A stretch of 64,000 nucleotides of DNA from Podocnemis expansa. Lineage: Eukaryota > Chordata > Testudines > Podocnemididae. The stretch lies in contig ML681990.1 in the NCBI GenBank assembly GCA_007922195.1, positions 39,569,557-39,633,556 of the forward strand, read 5' to 3'. Both the position numbers and the translations under genes were made by a program. The notes under the pieces were generated by a model. It made no database searches. It saw only the letters and a list, made by a program, of their open reading frames with translations, and was not told the DNA's origin. Within the stretch, counting starts at the first letter, position 1. The number at the start of each line of letters is the position of its first letter. This document shows, piece after piece, positions 1-12,300 of the stretch.

Positions 1-205
1 GACCTTGCCGATGCCGATGAACGTGTTCTTCGGTTGGCATAGTTAATCCAGCCTCCAGAGCGGGGGTATCTAGCTTAAGGAAGGAATTCTCTCCATGTGG
101 ACTTAGGGTTGCTTAACCATTCTGCTCAAGTGTGTGGATTTATACACCCCCTAGCGATGAAGTTAGGCCAGCCTGATTTGCTAGTGTGAAGCAGGCCTAA
201 AGCAA
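1..205. mobile_element. MITE remnant, cut by window edge
   Basis: A GC-richer block contains GGTTGGCATAGTTAATCCAG and ends in CTAGTGTGAAGCAGGCC, the layout of a common reptile DNA-transposon remnant also seen at 38735-38987. No protein is encoded. Confidence 0.5.
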
Positions 206-1845
206 CATGTTTTTCCTTGGGAGATTTGCTTCTTTATGGGAAGGTGAATCCATGAAGTAGTTACAAAGTAGCATAATGCTACTGGTTTTGTGGAAGAAGG
301 GGAAACGTTCTTTTTTTCTATTTGTTTGATCTCTCACTCTCTTGTTTTATTTTTCCTTCCTTCTTGCTGTGTTGTAGAAATCTCTTACTGGGGAAGGGGT
401 CAGTGGTAAACCTACCTAATGAATATTTCTGGAAATGATTCCCTCTGGCCAGTCGACTCATGCTCTCCAATTTAAATGCTCTTGGGTAGCTATGCAATGA
501 CTCTGTGGGTTCATTTATATTGTTAATATGGTGGAATGAAGCTTTGTTTTGTTTTGTTTTGTTTTGCTAATTTGAATTTAGTAATTCTACAAAGTTTTGG
601 GAGTACTCATTTGGATTGAAGGTTTAAGGGGTGTAAGTAACCAGTGCCTCATAGAAGGTCAGAACTGTTTCCAGTATTTGCAGGAAGAAAACCCTTCTTA
701 AATATGTCTGACAGAGGTAGTAGCCAATCTCAGAAAGGAAATAATTGAATAGCAAATTTTCCATTGTTGGCGGCTCTATTAAAAGACATCACATGTGCTG
801 CTGCTTGGTCTTGCTAAATGCAACTTGCAGATGCCAACAATATCACATTTTGTTCCTGTTTGTCTTTTCAGACCTCGGACATTCCACGAATCTGCTTTTA
901 ATAGAAGGAACATAAACTAATATTTGTATAAAAGATACAAATCCTGTTTAGAGAACACAGCTGAAAGAAGATTGATTTTAAAATTATTTTAATTGATTTC
1001 ATTATCCATACCTAAGGTTAAAGGATTTTTTAAATTGCTAAATGTTGGTGAACATTGATTTGTGCCTTACCCACAAATAATATTTTCATCAGTAACAAAT
1101 AGAAATTTATAGATAGTCAAAGTAAGAAAAATACTGTTTGAGAACTTACTACAGTTTAATTTAAGAATATTTACTTTGCCAATATCATGTTAAAATATGC
1201 AGTTTATTTTGTATGACTATAATGATTTATCTTTTTTGATATGAACATCTATTGAAAGGAAATAATTACAGTCTGACCTCCCCATAATTCCCACAGCTGG
1301 CGAAGTTGAAATAGATGAAAATGAAAAAGAAAAAGCTTAAAAAAAACTTAATTGATATTATCTGACATAATTGATTCTTTTTTGGTTTTAAATTCTGCCA
1401 AGTCTATGTATAGTGCATTACACATATACCTAACTTGACTGGTCAAGACCATGGCACTTAGTAGGAATAGGACTAAAACCATGATTAATCAGGTATCTAA
1501 AATGAATATGCAGATACATATTGTTTTTGGTCTTCCACGTTTCACCTTTATTTGATCTGTGGACTTTCCATGACAAGATTATCACATATTTTAATGCACC
1601 ATGCAGAGTAGCTGATGAAACCCTTCTTTCCACCAGTGAGCTAAGACCAATTTTCCTGGTATCAGAGAACAATTTTTATCAACAGGAATGAATAGGGCTT
1701 GATCTAATATGGGCCAATGTCTAAAGGACCCACTACAAATGACTGAATTTTGTATTAGAGTAGGCGAATAGAGGCTATTTAGGAAAAAAGATTAAGTATT
1801 CTCAATTTATTTGACATTGTGCTGTAGTTCAGGTTACATTATTAT
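206..1845. other. intron sequence left of the first visible SREK1 exon
   Basis: This is AT-rich sequence with no exon that I can support. It includes a (TTTTG)n run near 543-566 and a strong acceptor-like site at 862-871 without a matching donor. Confidence 0.6.
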
Positions 1846-2921
1846 AGTATCCTGTATCATCGCATATAAGCCAAGAATTTTGTGCTTGAAAATTGGCTTC
1901 GAAACAGGCACTCGGCTTATACTCGGGAGAGTATGGTAGACAGCCCCAGCCAGCCCTTTCCGTGACCACGTGGCAGGGTGGAGACCCAGTGTTGCCAGGC
2001 GGCCATCTTGGGCAGTCAGCCGGGACTGGGGCTGGAGAAAGGAAGGGATCCTGGCGTCTGGAGCAGCCAAGTATGGGGGTCCTGGGGCGGGGGTCGGCCT
2101 GGACTTTGAGGGGGGGATTCAGGGAGGCCAAGGAAGTGGCAGCAGGGACTGGGGTTCGGGGAGTTGGGGAAAGTGATGGGACGGCTGGGAGGGTTGGGGG
2201 GGGTTCAGAGAGGCCAGGGAAGGGGCGGCAGGACTTGGGCATGGGGGGGGGGGGGATCGAGGAGTCCAGGGAAAGCAGCAGGAGGACCCAGAGTTTCGGG
2301 GAGCCCAGGGAAGCAGCGACAGGGACCAGGGATTTGGGGGGGGGGGGTGCCTGGCAGGCTGGGAAGAGCGGCAGCAGGGGTTGGGGGGTGACAGGGAAAG
2401 GGGTGGAAAGGGTGTTGGGGAACAGGGGAGCAACAGCAGGGAACTGAGAAGGGAGCAGGGGGGTGGCAGTGACGAGCCAGTGTGGCAGCAGTGGGGAGGG
2501 ACAGAGCAGGGGCAGCAGTGAAGAGCCAAGGGGGCAGCAGTGGGGAAGGGGCAGAGCAGGGGCAGCAAGAGGAGGAGGGGGGCAGGGGGGCAGAAGTGAG
2601 AAAAGGGCAGAGCAGGGGCGCAGCAGGAGGAGCAGAGGGCAGCAGTGAGGAAAGGGCGGAGCAGGGGGGCAGGAGTGAGGAATGAACAGAGCAGGGGGGC
2701 AGGGGAAAAGCAGCAGCAGAGATTTGGAGGTTAGGGAAGCTGTTGGGAACCCCAGGGGAAGCCAGCAGCAGCACTGGGTGGAGAGGTTAGGGGCCAGGGC
2801 CAAAGGGGGGTGGGTCTTGGCTTATACACAGGGCACCCATTTTTTTTGCTCCTTTTTGGGCTCAAAATTGGTGGGGGTTGACTTATGCCCGGATTGGTTT
2901 ATACCCAAGTATATACAGTAC
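1846..2921. mobile_element. non-autonomous DNA element with G-rich interior
   Basis: The two ends are imperfect inverted copies: AGTATCCTGTAT and ATATAAGCCA on the left, and TGGTTTATACCC and ATATACAGTACT on the right. About 900 bp between them is extremely G-rich on the plus strand. The proline/leucine-rich frames on the minus strand are low-complexity by-products. Confidence 0.5.
2480..2712. repeat. degenerate minisatellite, GGGCAGCAGTG units
   Basis: Roughly 35-45-bp units contain GGCAGCAGTGGGGAAGGG and CAGAGCAGGGGCAGCA, repeated about six times with variation, inside the G-rich element. Confidence 0.65.
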
Positions 2922-3220
2922 TTTGGATTACACTGGTAAAATAAGATTATTTTGGATTATATTGATATAGCAGGTTTTCTGAAACCACTAATGTCATATA
3001 AACAGATGATTTCAGGGATGTCTGGTCACAACTAAATATGCCCTAAGAAGGTGGAGATGGTGCTGTTTTTTGTGTATCGATGATAAATAAGTGATGCAGT
3101 TAATTTCTGCTATAGATGTCTCCCTGTGAATATGCATAAGTAGACTAAAAGAGACTTTTGAGGAAAACTAAAATCTCTATGTTCTCATGACACTAATTGT
3201 TTTTTCATTTTGTTTTGCAG

Positions 3221-3354
3221 CAACGCTCCTCTTGCTTTTTCCTCCAAAGTATGTTATATTAAGTTTCGTGAAGCATCGAGTGTTGGTGTGGCCCAGCATC
3301 TAACTAACACGGTTTTTATTGACAGAGCTCTGATAGTTGTACCTTGCGCAGAAG
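3221..3354 (+). CDS. SREK1: SREK1 exon: second half of RRM1
   Basis: The acceptor is TTTTGCAG at 3213-3220 and the donor is GTTGGT after 3354. Length is 134 nt, entering with one base of a split Asp codon and leaving in phase 1. It encodes the RNP1-like strand KVCYIKFRE and the end of RRM1 (ALIVVPCAE). The donor is not a strong consensus, which may favour alternative splicing in the following 8.5-kb intron. Confidence 0.96.
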
Positions 3355-6300
3355 GTTGGTATTTCAGACATTCTTCTTAATGTTGGTCTTTGTCTTGTAT
3401 GTTCATTGCCTTTAACTTCCCAGAAACCGGCAAGTAACTGATGTTCTTCTTTTTATTTTTTTTCTCCTCTTCTTGTAAGCAAAATTTGAATTTGAAAAAG
3501 GTAGAACAAACTACTTAAAAAAGGACAGAGTAAAATACGTTAACTTCACTTTTATATATAGTTGGCTGTAACTATGTATGACAAAATCAGTAAATTAATT
3601 TAAATTAGTAGTTTTATTCTGGCTTTTCACACTTATATGTAAAAATACCTGAAAAAACTTTATAAAGTAGGACTTATCCTTCTGGCTGAGCCACATGGAC
3701 ATAGACTCTACTGCCTACCTAGAGTCTCCATAGATGTTATTGTGCCCTTACAAAAATGAGGGAGTCTCCCTGCGCAGATCAAATTGCATTTCAGAGCCTG
3801 TGCTTTGGAGTTTTGGTTTCTTAAAGATCTAGTTATCCGTTTAGTAGACCTCTTAAATTATAACAACATTTAAGCTGCAACTTCACTTGGACCCAGGTTT
3901 TGAAAAGTATATAGGGTCTCTTTTTCTAGTGAGATTTAGGGATTTAGGAGCTTAGATCCCATGACTCCTAATCCCTAAATCACTTCAGAAAACGACACAG
4001 ACTTCTGAATCAGTTAGGCATTGCAGTGCTGAGTTCAGTACCTTTAAAAATCTGGACCATAAGCTAGTTTTTAGGTAAATTATTTAATACATCTTTAAAT
4101 GAAACTTCAGAACTGGACTTCCATCAGGAATTCTAGTTCTGATGTTTAAATAGAGACATGTAAAGTAAGTGTTTAGTCAGTTTGGGTTTCTGTGTTTATG
4201 GGTCCCTTTACTACTCCTAAATGTTTGAGTTGCTATTGAAATCTTTTCATTAAGACAGTTTACCCTAATTGTTGTGAGAATGTTATTTTATATGCACTAA
4301 ACAGCCTTACTACAATGTGAATACAACTATATCTTTTCGTGATCTCTGCAGTTCATTGCACTCATAACGAATGCTTCAAATAGAAGAAAAAAAAGAGGCC
4401 CTAATAGGACTAAAAGCTATTAACTTAGTATTAGTCAAAAATGCTCATTGTAACCAGCTCTCAGGCTAAACTCTTGCAAAAGTTAGTCAGTCATAGATGG
4501 CATAATCTCCAAGGATCTATGAGTACTTTGCAAATTGTGGTCATAATACTGCAGTTTGATGCACTTAAACAAATCCTTGCTCATATTCAGAGCCTCACTG
4601 ACATTTTTAGGATGGTACGGTCTACACTAAAAATTTAAGCAAAATCGCTACATTGTTTTGGGGTTTGAAAGCTCTCCCAGCACCATAGATATGATGACCT
4701 AAGCTGCACTTTAGACTGTTAGGTCAGTGGAAGCATTCGTCCTTCGACCTAGTTACTGCCACTCTAGGAGGATTACCTACAGTAGCAGGAAAAATCCATT
4801 CCATCTCTGTAGGAAGTACACTATGGCACCACATCTGCGTAGCTACTGTGCCACAGCCATGCTGCTTTAGTGACTGCACTATGGACAAGCCCTAAGTATC
4901 TGCCCATACAGATTGTAGGATCTAGGCCATAAAGTCAATAGAAATCATTTTCTTGAGCAGTTGAATGCAGCTGTAGGTACACAGCATGTCAGTGAGCTAA
5001 TGGGAAACCGCAAAGCTAATATACCTCTTGAATGTCACCACTAATCTGTCAGTCAATTAACTGATCTTTAAAAAAAAAAAAAAAAAAAAAATGTTTTTGA
5101 CTCCACAGAGTCTGTCTTTGGCTCCTTTGGGTTTGTTAACAGTACCCATGAAAAAGCCTTTTTTTGGCACAGCAAAGCTGCCAGGAGTTGTTACTAGAGT
5201 TCTCTGCTTACAGAATCATCCATATTAGGGTGTCTGTAGCAAACTCAGCAGAGCAAACAGACTTTCATGGATCTTAATAACTATTTCTTTTAAAGAGTGG
5301 TTAAATCTTATATCTCTAACTGTCCTCACAGCCATGTTAGTTGGAACATATAACACATTTCTGAGCTTCATGGAGTATAGGTTTTAGTTTTTTCTTTTAT
5401 CTTTAAGTCAAGGTGTAAAGAATAGTAACTGTATCCAGTGAAAACTGCAGAGGGAATTTAGATAGACAAAATATATCTGATGAGAACTGATAATTTCAAA
5501 AAGGTCCCACATGATCAATAGTGGGAACAAATGATCAAGAACAACTTTAGTTTTATGTCTCATCTGAAAGACTCCAACACTGGTTCAGTACTGCTGGGGG
5601 GGAAGATTGCTTCCTAATGAATCAACACCACTTCTTGGGTTTTCCTTGTGCGGGGATCACAGTCTGAAATGGTATGGCAGCAAGCAGGTAAAGGTGCATT
5701 TTTCTGTGTCTCTTGGTGATAGTTATAAAAACTCATTTTTTACATCCCCAACCATATTCAACCCATTCTGTAGCTGATGGAGGTAGTTCTGAAGGCAGGT
5801 GATTCACTTACAAGTCACTGTGGACTCTGCAGAAGAATACAGAGATTGTGTACAACTATCTGAACGCATGATTGAGTTGTGGGACAAACCCCCTTGAAAA
5901 TTTCACACTATAAGTATGCTATATCCATGTAACAGTCTTAAGAAATCATTCATTTTTGTTTGAAAATGCTGTCTGAACTGATGGTGACTTCTCTTTCCAA
6001 AGAGATGGGTGTGTTGCATGTGGCTCTGGAAAACACAGTGCAATATTTGTGCGTGCGTGTGTGTGTAAAATATGTATTTACTTATGTATATGTATATATC
6101 AGATCATGCACTGTCAGCATGATTGGGCCCCTAAAGCTGTAACACCCAAGTTCTACTTGGAAAGTTTAAATTGTGCTGCTGGCCAAAAGTACTGTTACTG
6201 ACAGGGTTTGGGTAAAGCTTGATGAAATAGAAAGGAGAATAAAGCTTGATGAAATAGAAAGGAGAAATGGATACAAAAAGTTTGGGTTACAAAAATCAAA

Positions 6301-9300
6301 ATGTACCCTCAAGAGGGAACCCCAAGTGTTGAAAATAATGTTCATTTTGTAACATTCACATATACACTTCACCATTAGCTATTTTATTAACCAAAGATGT
6401 TATTTTAAATGAAGTAAAATGTCATTGCACTGTCAAAATGTGAACTTTTCCTTTGTGTTTGCACCATAGTTGTTGGGTTTTTTTAAACGTTCTTCCTTGA
6501 GAAAGCAAAGGTTGAAACATAAGAAGGGTATTCCCTAACCATCATTCTAAACTTTATGTCCACATTTTCTGGTAGATGGATTTTGACTATTAATTTGGTT
6601 TTGTATGTTTTCTCTGTGTGATATTTGTGCATTATTAGATGACTAGACTGGCCAAGGCAGACCTGTTACACTTGCCTGAGTTAGGCATTGTTTGCCATGC
6701 CACTAAACCTGCCGTCAAGTGAAATCTTCATGGGGGAAATGAGATCGAAGTCTGGCCTGCTGAAGATGGACGCCCTGTCTCTGTTTTTATTATTTTATTT
6801 TGCTTTCCGTTCTTTTTTTCTTTTATTTTGTCCCTTTTTTTGTTTTGTTTTTGTTTTTGCTGAATCTTTTTCACTTCTACTTGTGAACTGGTTCTTCAGT
6901 TCTGTGAAAATGGTGTTTAATAAGAGTTCGCTACGTTTCATTTTAAGTTGACTTTCTGAAGCTGTTTGAGGTGGTGGATGGTATACAGAATGCAGAGTTA
7001 GGTCAGCCTAACTATCTTGTGAACTAGGGATAAACAGTGTCTTAGAAACAAATTTAAGCATCTTAAGTCAACTCCCACAGGCAGATCAGTATATGATGTC
7101 TGAAGACTAAACTAGTGATAAAGATATTTAAGCTCTCAGTTATGTGTATTCCTTCTTTGACTACATTTTTGAAAGCATGTGTCTCTGAAAAAGCCAGCTG
7201 AAATTTTCTTTAATACTTCTTTTTTAGAGTCTCTTTTACTAGAGTCCTGGATAGTAATCAGTCTTTTACCCATGATTAGAAGGATATTTTTATTTAACAC
7301 TGTGTAACCAGCACAGCAAAGGCTTTTGTAGTAATTTTTTGTATGAAGGAATTATATGATGTCTATTTTTATTCACCGGTGAAATGCTGACTCCATTCAG
7401 GTAAATGATGGTTTTGCCTTTGACTTCAGTGGGTCAGAATTTCATCCTTTAGGGTTTTTGTATTACTTCATTTAAGAAAAACTTGACAGATGATAGAGTA
7501 AAAGAACTCAGGCTTTTTGACAGGAGAGTGTTTTATGAGTTATGTTGCATTTTAATATTGTGATCTGTGGGAAGACAAAACTTTTTTGTTTCTTTTTTTT
7601 TTTTTTTTTTAATTACATCTTTACATATCAGAGTGGCATTTTCATTTAGATGCAACAAACAGGAATTTTCTAAGAAACAGTTTCATCTGTAAATTTGTAT
7701 TTTCCAGTGATTAAACATATTAGGAAAATAATTTATTATTCTAATCTCCAGATAGGAGATGAGCATTAAATGTCTCTGTGATTGAATATACTTGTTCATC
7801 ACTGAAGTTGTTTTTTTAATATCATCTTGCAGTTTTTTGTACACAACACAAAGTAACTTATTCCTTCTGAACACTAGTATGAGGATGGAATCTTGTGACT
7901 ATGATGATTTTACTGATATCTGGCCTAATTATGACTAACATTAAGGCCACTTAGTATTGCTCTGACAAGCCATTTCTCTGCAACAGAGTCTAAAGCTACA
8001 GTGGTACGTATAGCCCTGCAGTGAACTTGCAGTGGATATTGATAGGAGTTTTCCTCGAGGTGCTAGGAGTACACCTTCCCGAAAGACAATCTTAACAAAA
8101 GCATGTTTCTGTCACCATATCTGCATCTCCACTGGGGCTTTTGACGACATATTTATGTCACTAGGCGTATAGGTTTTTCACACTCCTGACTCTCATACGT
8201 ATGGCAGTATAAATCTAAAATGCAGATCAAGCGCTGTGCGAAGTATCTTAAAATGGATGTATAAGTAATTCACATCCCGCTCAAAGGTCCCTATGGAATG
8301 CTAGAACAGTGTAAAGGAGGCTTGGAGTAAATGAGTATCATCTGCCATTTGTTACTGAACACCAAAAAAGTCATTAAAATCATTTTAAGGCAATGGTTTA
8401 AACTGAAATATGTCAGGAATTTGATTCATAAAGTTGAAGTGATATACTTTTTAAATAAATATATATGTTTGGTGATATTTTAAAGCATTTTAATTCAATG
8501 TTTAAGGGTTGACTTCCCCCATCCCACAACAATATGCATTAAGAAAGACTTGCCAGCTTCTAGCTTGATTGCCTCAACAGATGTCAGATTATGTAATAGC
8601 TTAAATATTAATTATATTTTTTGTTTTTTAATTCTTTTTTTATGCAGATGTTTAAAGATATATGTAATATTTACTCAAGAACATAATGGGTTCCTTCGGA
8701 GGTTCCTTTGGTGCTCTTTATATAATTTAACATTTAAAATTAATTTTTCATCTTAAAATTCATTTGACAAAAAAATGAAAACTTTTTTTGGAGGAAATTT
8801 CTAAACTATTTGCATTTTTCAGGGTTCTAAATTGAATTGGTTTTTTTGGGGGGGGGTAGCATTTCCACAGCATTTTGGGTATACAGTTGTTGAATGTTTT
8901 TGAGCATGAGTTTGATTTTAAAAAAATAAATACATAAAAACATTGATGAAACAGCTGCAGAACCCAGAAACAACTGTAGACTTTCTAAAACATAGTTGAG
9001 AGAACAAAAGTATTAGGAAAATGTCGGTTAAAAAAAATTACAATTTAAAAGTGCAGGTCATGCAATGGGCAGACTGCTGTAATAGTTTACGTTATACAGT
9101 CCTGAGTCAGCAAGTTGCTTTTGCATGTGCCTCTCTTTAAGTGTCTGAATAGTTAGTGACAAGTTCCAGAGGGGCAGCCATGTTAGTCTGTTTTAGCAAA
9201 ACAAACAGGGAGTCCTGTGGCACTTTTATAGACTAACAAATGTAGTTATTGCATGAGCTTTTGTGGGCACAGTCTTACTTCATCAGATGCATGAAATGGA

Positions 9301-12300
9301 AAATTAATAGTTAGTGTCATTATTCTTACACTTGAAGTCTAGCACATACTTAAGTATCTTTCTGAACTGATGACCTGCATTCAACGAAGTTAAGTATGTC
9401 CTTAATTCAGTCACCATTCAAGAGAGCACTTAAACGTGTACAAAACTGGAATAGATTTAAGTGCATACTTAAATTCAGCATCTGTTTAAGTGCCTTATGG
9501 GGCCTGAATTAGAATACTAACATGACTCTCAGAGGTCCCATATCGTTCCTGTAGGTCAGTGGTTTTCAAACTTTTTTTCTCAGGACCCAGTTGAAAAAAA
9601 TCATTTATGCCCATTACCCACCACTTAAATCTTTGAGCAGTGCATTCCATGCTTTCGACAACAGCAGCACGGGATGCTGCAGCCCAGCGCCTGAGGATCT
9701 GTGACCCAGTACTGGGTCCTGTCCGTAAGTTTGAAAACCACTGCTGGTGGTGGATCCACCCATGTAAAGTCCCATTGACAAGATGGGATTTTAGTCAGGT
9801 GCAAGTATCAACATGAGGATGTCTTTGCACAGTTAGCACCTTGGTTGTCTGTAATATGGACCTTCATGATTTAGTTCTTGTTGCAACAGCACTTCAAAAA
9901 CATAAGTTATGATTTTCCAAAATCGCGTTTGTAATTGTTTGCCTAATTTGGATGCACAGTTACTGTGGTTATGTATTTAAATATTTGTTTAGCTACATAA
10001 CTGACAATTTGTGGATGCAAAGACCTGCTTTTCATGAGCAGTTGCTCAGGTTGGGCATTATAATGCAAAATGAGGTTTATATGTAAAGCACTGTGTTCTT
10101 GATAATTTGACAATTTTGGCTTTGAATCAGGCATGTTCTTAAAAAGTTATGGAAGTTGCTGTTAATTTCCAAACACTAATAATTTGATTTTATTTTTCTC
10201 TTTTAGATAGCAAAATGGCTTGGTCTGTTACTCATTATGGACCAAAGTTTCACAGAATGTATCTTAAAGTAAAATAGCTGTGTTTAATAAGAGTGCAGCA
10301 AATTCAGATAAACTTGTACTTTTATTTCTTTCATTCTGTATCTGTTCACATTCAGATTGATTTTATTTAGATTTATCTTCCTTTAGACAGAGCAACTCAA
10401 ATCCACTTCAGAGCTGCAAATTGTGGTGCATATTTTCAAAACATACGTTGTCAAATAACTCCCATGGACTTTAATGGGAATTACATTGCCAAAACTTTGC
10501 ATAATGCTTTGAAAATTTACCCCATATTTTACTTTTAAACCAGGAGTCCTTTAGTATGTGTTCATTATAAACTCCTGAAGTTACTGATCTGTAATGAAAA
10601 TGTATGTGCAAATTGAAGTTGTATTGGAAGAATACTATTATAGTATCTATACTTTATGATAAACAAAGGTTCCTTTCAAGTTCATTATTGTAGAAAAGCC
10701 ATTAACACCTCTAAAATATGTGATGTAATGAATGAGGACTCCTTTATGGTTACTTTGGCAATTTGGAGCAGATTAGGAAATCCTTAATTATTTAGGGTGA
10801 TTAAGAATTCTATGACAGTTTTTGTGTTCATTTAGATTTTATGCTTATTTAATTCCCCTAAATTGGTACTCAGTATGAGCATTTAGTGAATTGTTCAAGT
10901 ATTATCGAGCTTTTAATATTCTGGAGATTTTACTCCAGTATTTTCATTATAACCATACATATTTTTAGTTAAAATGAGATGAGAAATTACAATAATGAAT
11001 GACTAGCATGATAATAGAGCGAGTTTGTTAGAGGTGCAATGTACAGCTTTTTAAGAAAGTGTGTAGTGCATTTAAAAGGGAACTATAGTTGAGCAGATAT
11101 CTCAGTACATTTACAGTTAAGCTGCAAGAGACTTTGAGTACAAGATTCTTAACATTTAAAGTCCCAGTAATATTGAGATGACCTAGAAAGGATATCAGTC
11201 CAGGGTTCTTTTTTCCCTTTTCCTGTTGACTCCACTGACAGTAGAGAGTCTGTGTAAGGTCACTGGTTGTTTGTTTGTTTGTTTATTTTATTTATTACCC
11301 AAAGTAGGTAGCAACAGCGGGAGAAAAGGGACAGATTTCAATTAGCACATACTTTCTTTTTTTTTTTTTTTTTTTTTTCTGACTGATTTGGTTATTTGCC
11401 ATTTCTGGGGATTAAACTTTAAAAAATGTTCTTCTTTTCTGTATCTGATGTTCTGTGTGCTATTAGTGATGCAGCCTACACGAACGGTTGTCATGTGTAA
11501 CACAACTTTCGATCACCGTGAAAACACCGCCCTGGGAAAGCGTCCATGCTTGATATCGTTTGGTTCATGAACATTAAGTTTCCAGTACAGGTGACCCATA
11601 GCTCAAAGTGTTAAATAATTGTCTACATTATTCAGTTTTTAAAATAATAATCCATTAATGAGTTTGCTAGTCTTTGAATTTTGCTCACTTTTGTTTTTCC
11701 TAGTAGAGCAGGGTAAAAGGAAAAACTTAAGTTCTTATTTGTTTCTTTGTGAGGATCTGGTAGATAGCTACAATTTGCTTTACTATATTTTTTTTTAAGT
11801 ACAAGGGTAAATTGTAAAATTATAAAAAGAATAATGTTGATTTGGTATTCCAACTCTCTCTAACACTTCCATTTTGCTTCTCCAGGTAAAATCCCAGATG
11901 AAGCCAAAGCCCTGTCTTTGTTGGCCCCTGCTCCTACTATGACAAGCCTGATGCCTGGTGCAGGGTTACTTCCTATACCTACACCAACTCCTCTGACTAC
12001 TGTGAGTAAAATTCAATCTCTTTGGGTTGGAGTTACTAAACTGCTCTTTTTTTCTAGCTCAGTCCTTGAGCTCAGTCAGGAAATCTCCCTTTCTTGGTTG
12101 AGACACAAGGAAAAGCTCAGTCCCATGATGTTGCACCATACCTATTAAATCAGCAAAGACAGTAAATCCCCCTGTCTTGATTTTTCTGAGGAACTCAGAC
12201 CAGTGTGTGGTTGGCACATTCACTCCGTATTTCTTCTTTTCAGAGTCCTTTTCTGCAATGTACTAGGCTAGATTATGCCTTTGTTTATTCCAATCTTAGC

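Larger units (their letters stand above)
3355..11885 (+). other. SREK1: SREK1 intron, 8.5 kb
   Basis: Mostly unique AT-rich sequence. It holds the MITE remnants at 4680, 7996, 9164 and 9557, a 27-bp tandem duplication at 6213, and the two candidate exons at 10207 and 11467. Poly(A) or poly(T) runs are at 5071-5090, 7588-7610 and 11356-11378. Confidence 0.8.

Noticed and set aside
868..930. Exon-like start after CTTTTCAG in the first intron
   Set aside because: The acceptor is strong and the reading continues about 16 codons in the expected phase, but no credible donor or poly(A) signal follows.
1290..1345. Acceptor-like CCCACAG followed by a Glu/Lys-rich short frame
   Set aside because: A stop comes quickly and no donor is present; this is A-rich chance sequence.
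1829..2803. 324-residue Pro/Leu/Ser-rich reading frame on the minus strand
   Set aside because: It is the complement of the G-rich repeat interior. Several frames are open at once, the composition is low-complexity and no domain or splice context is present.
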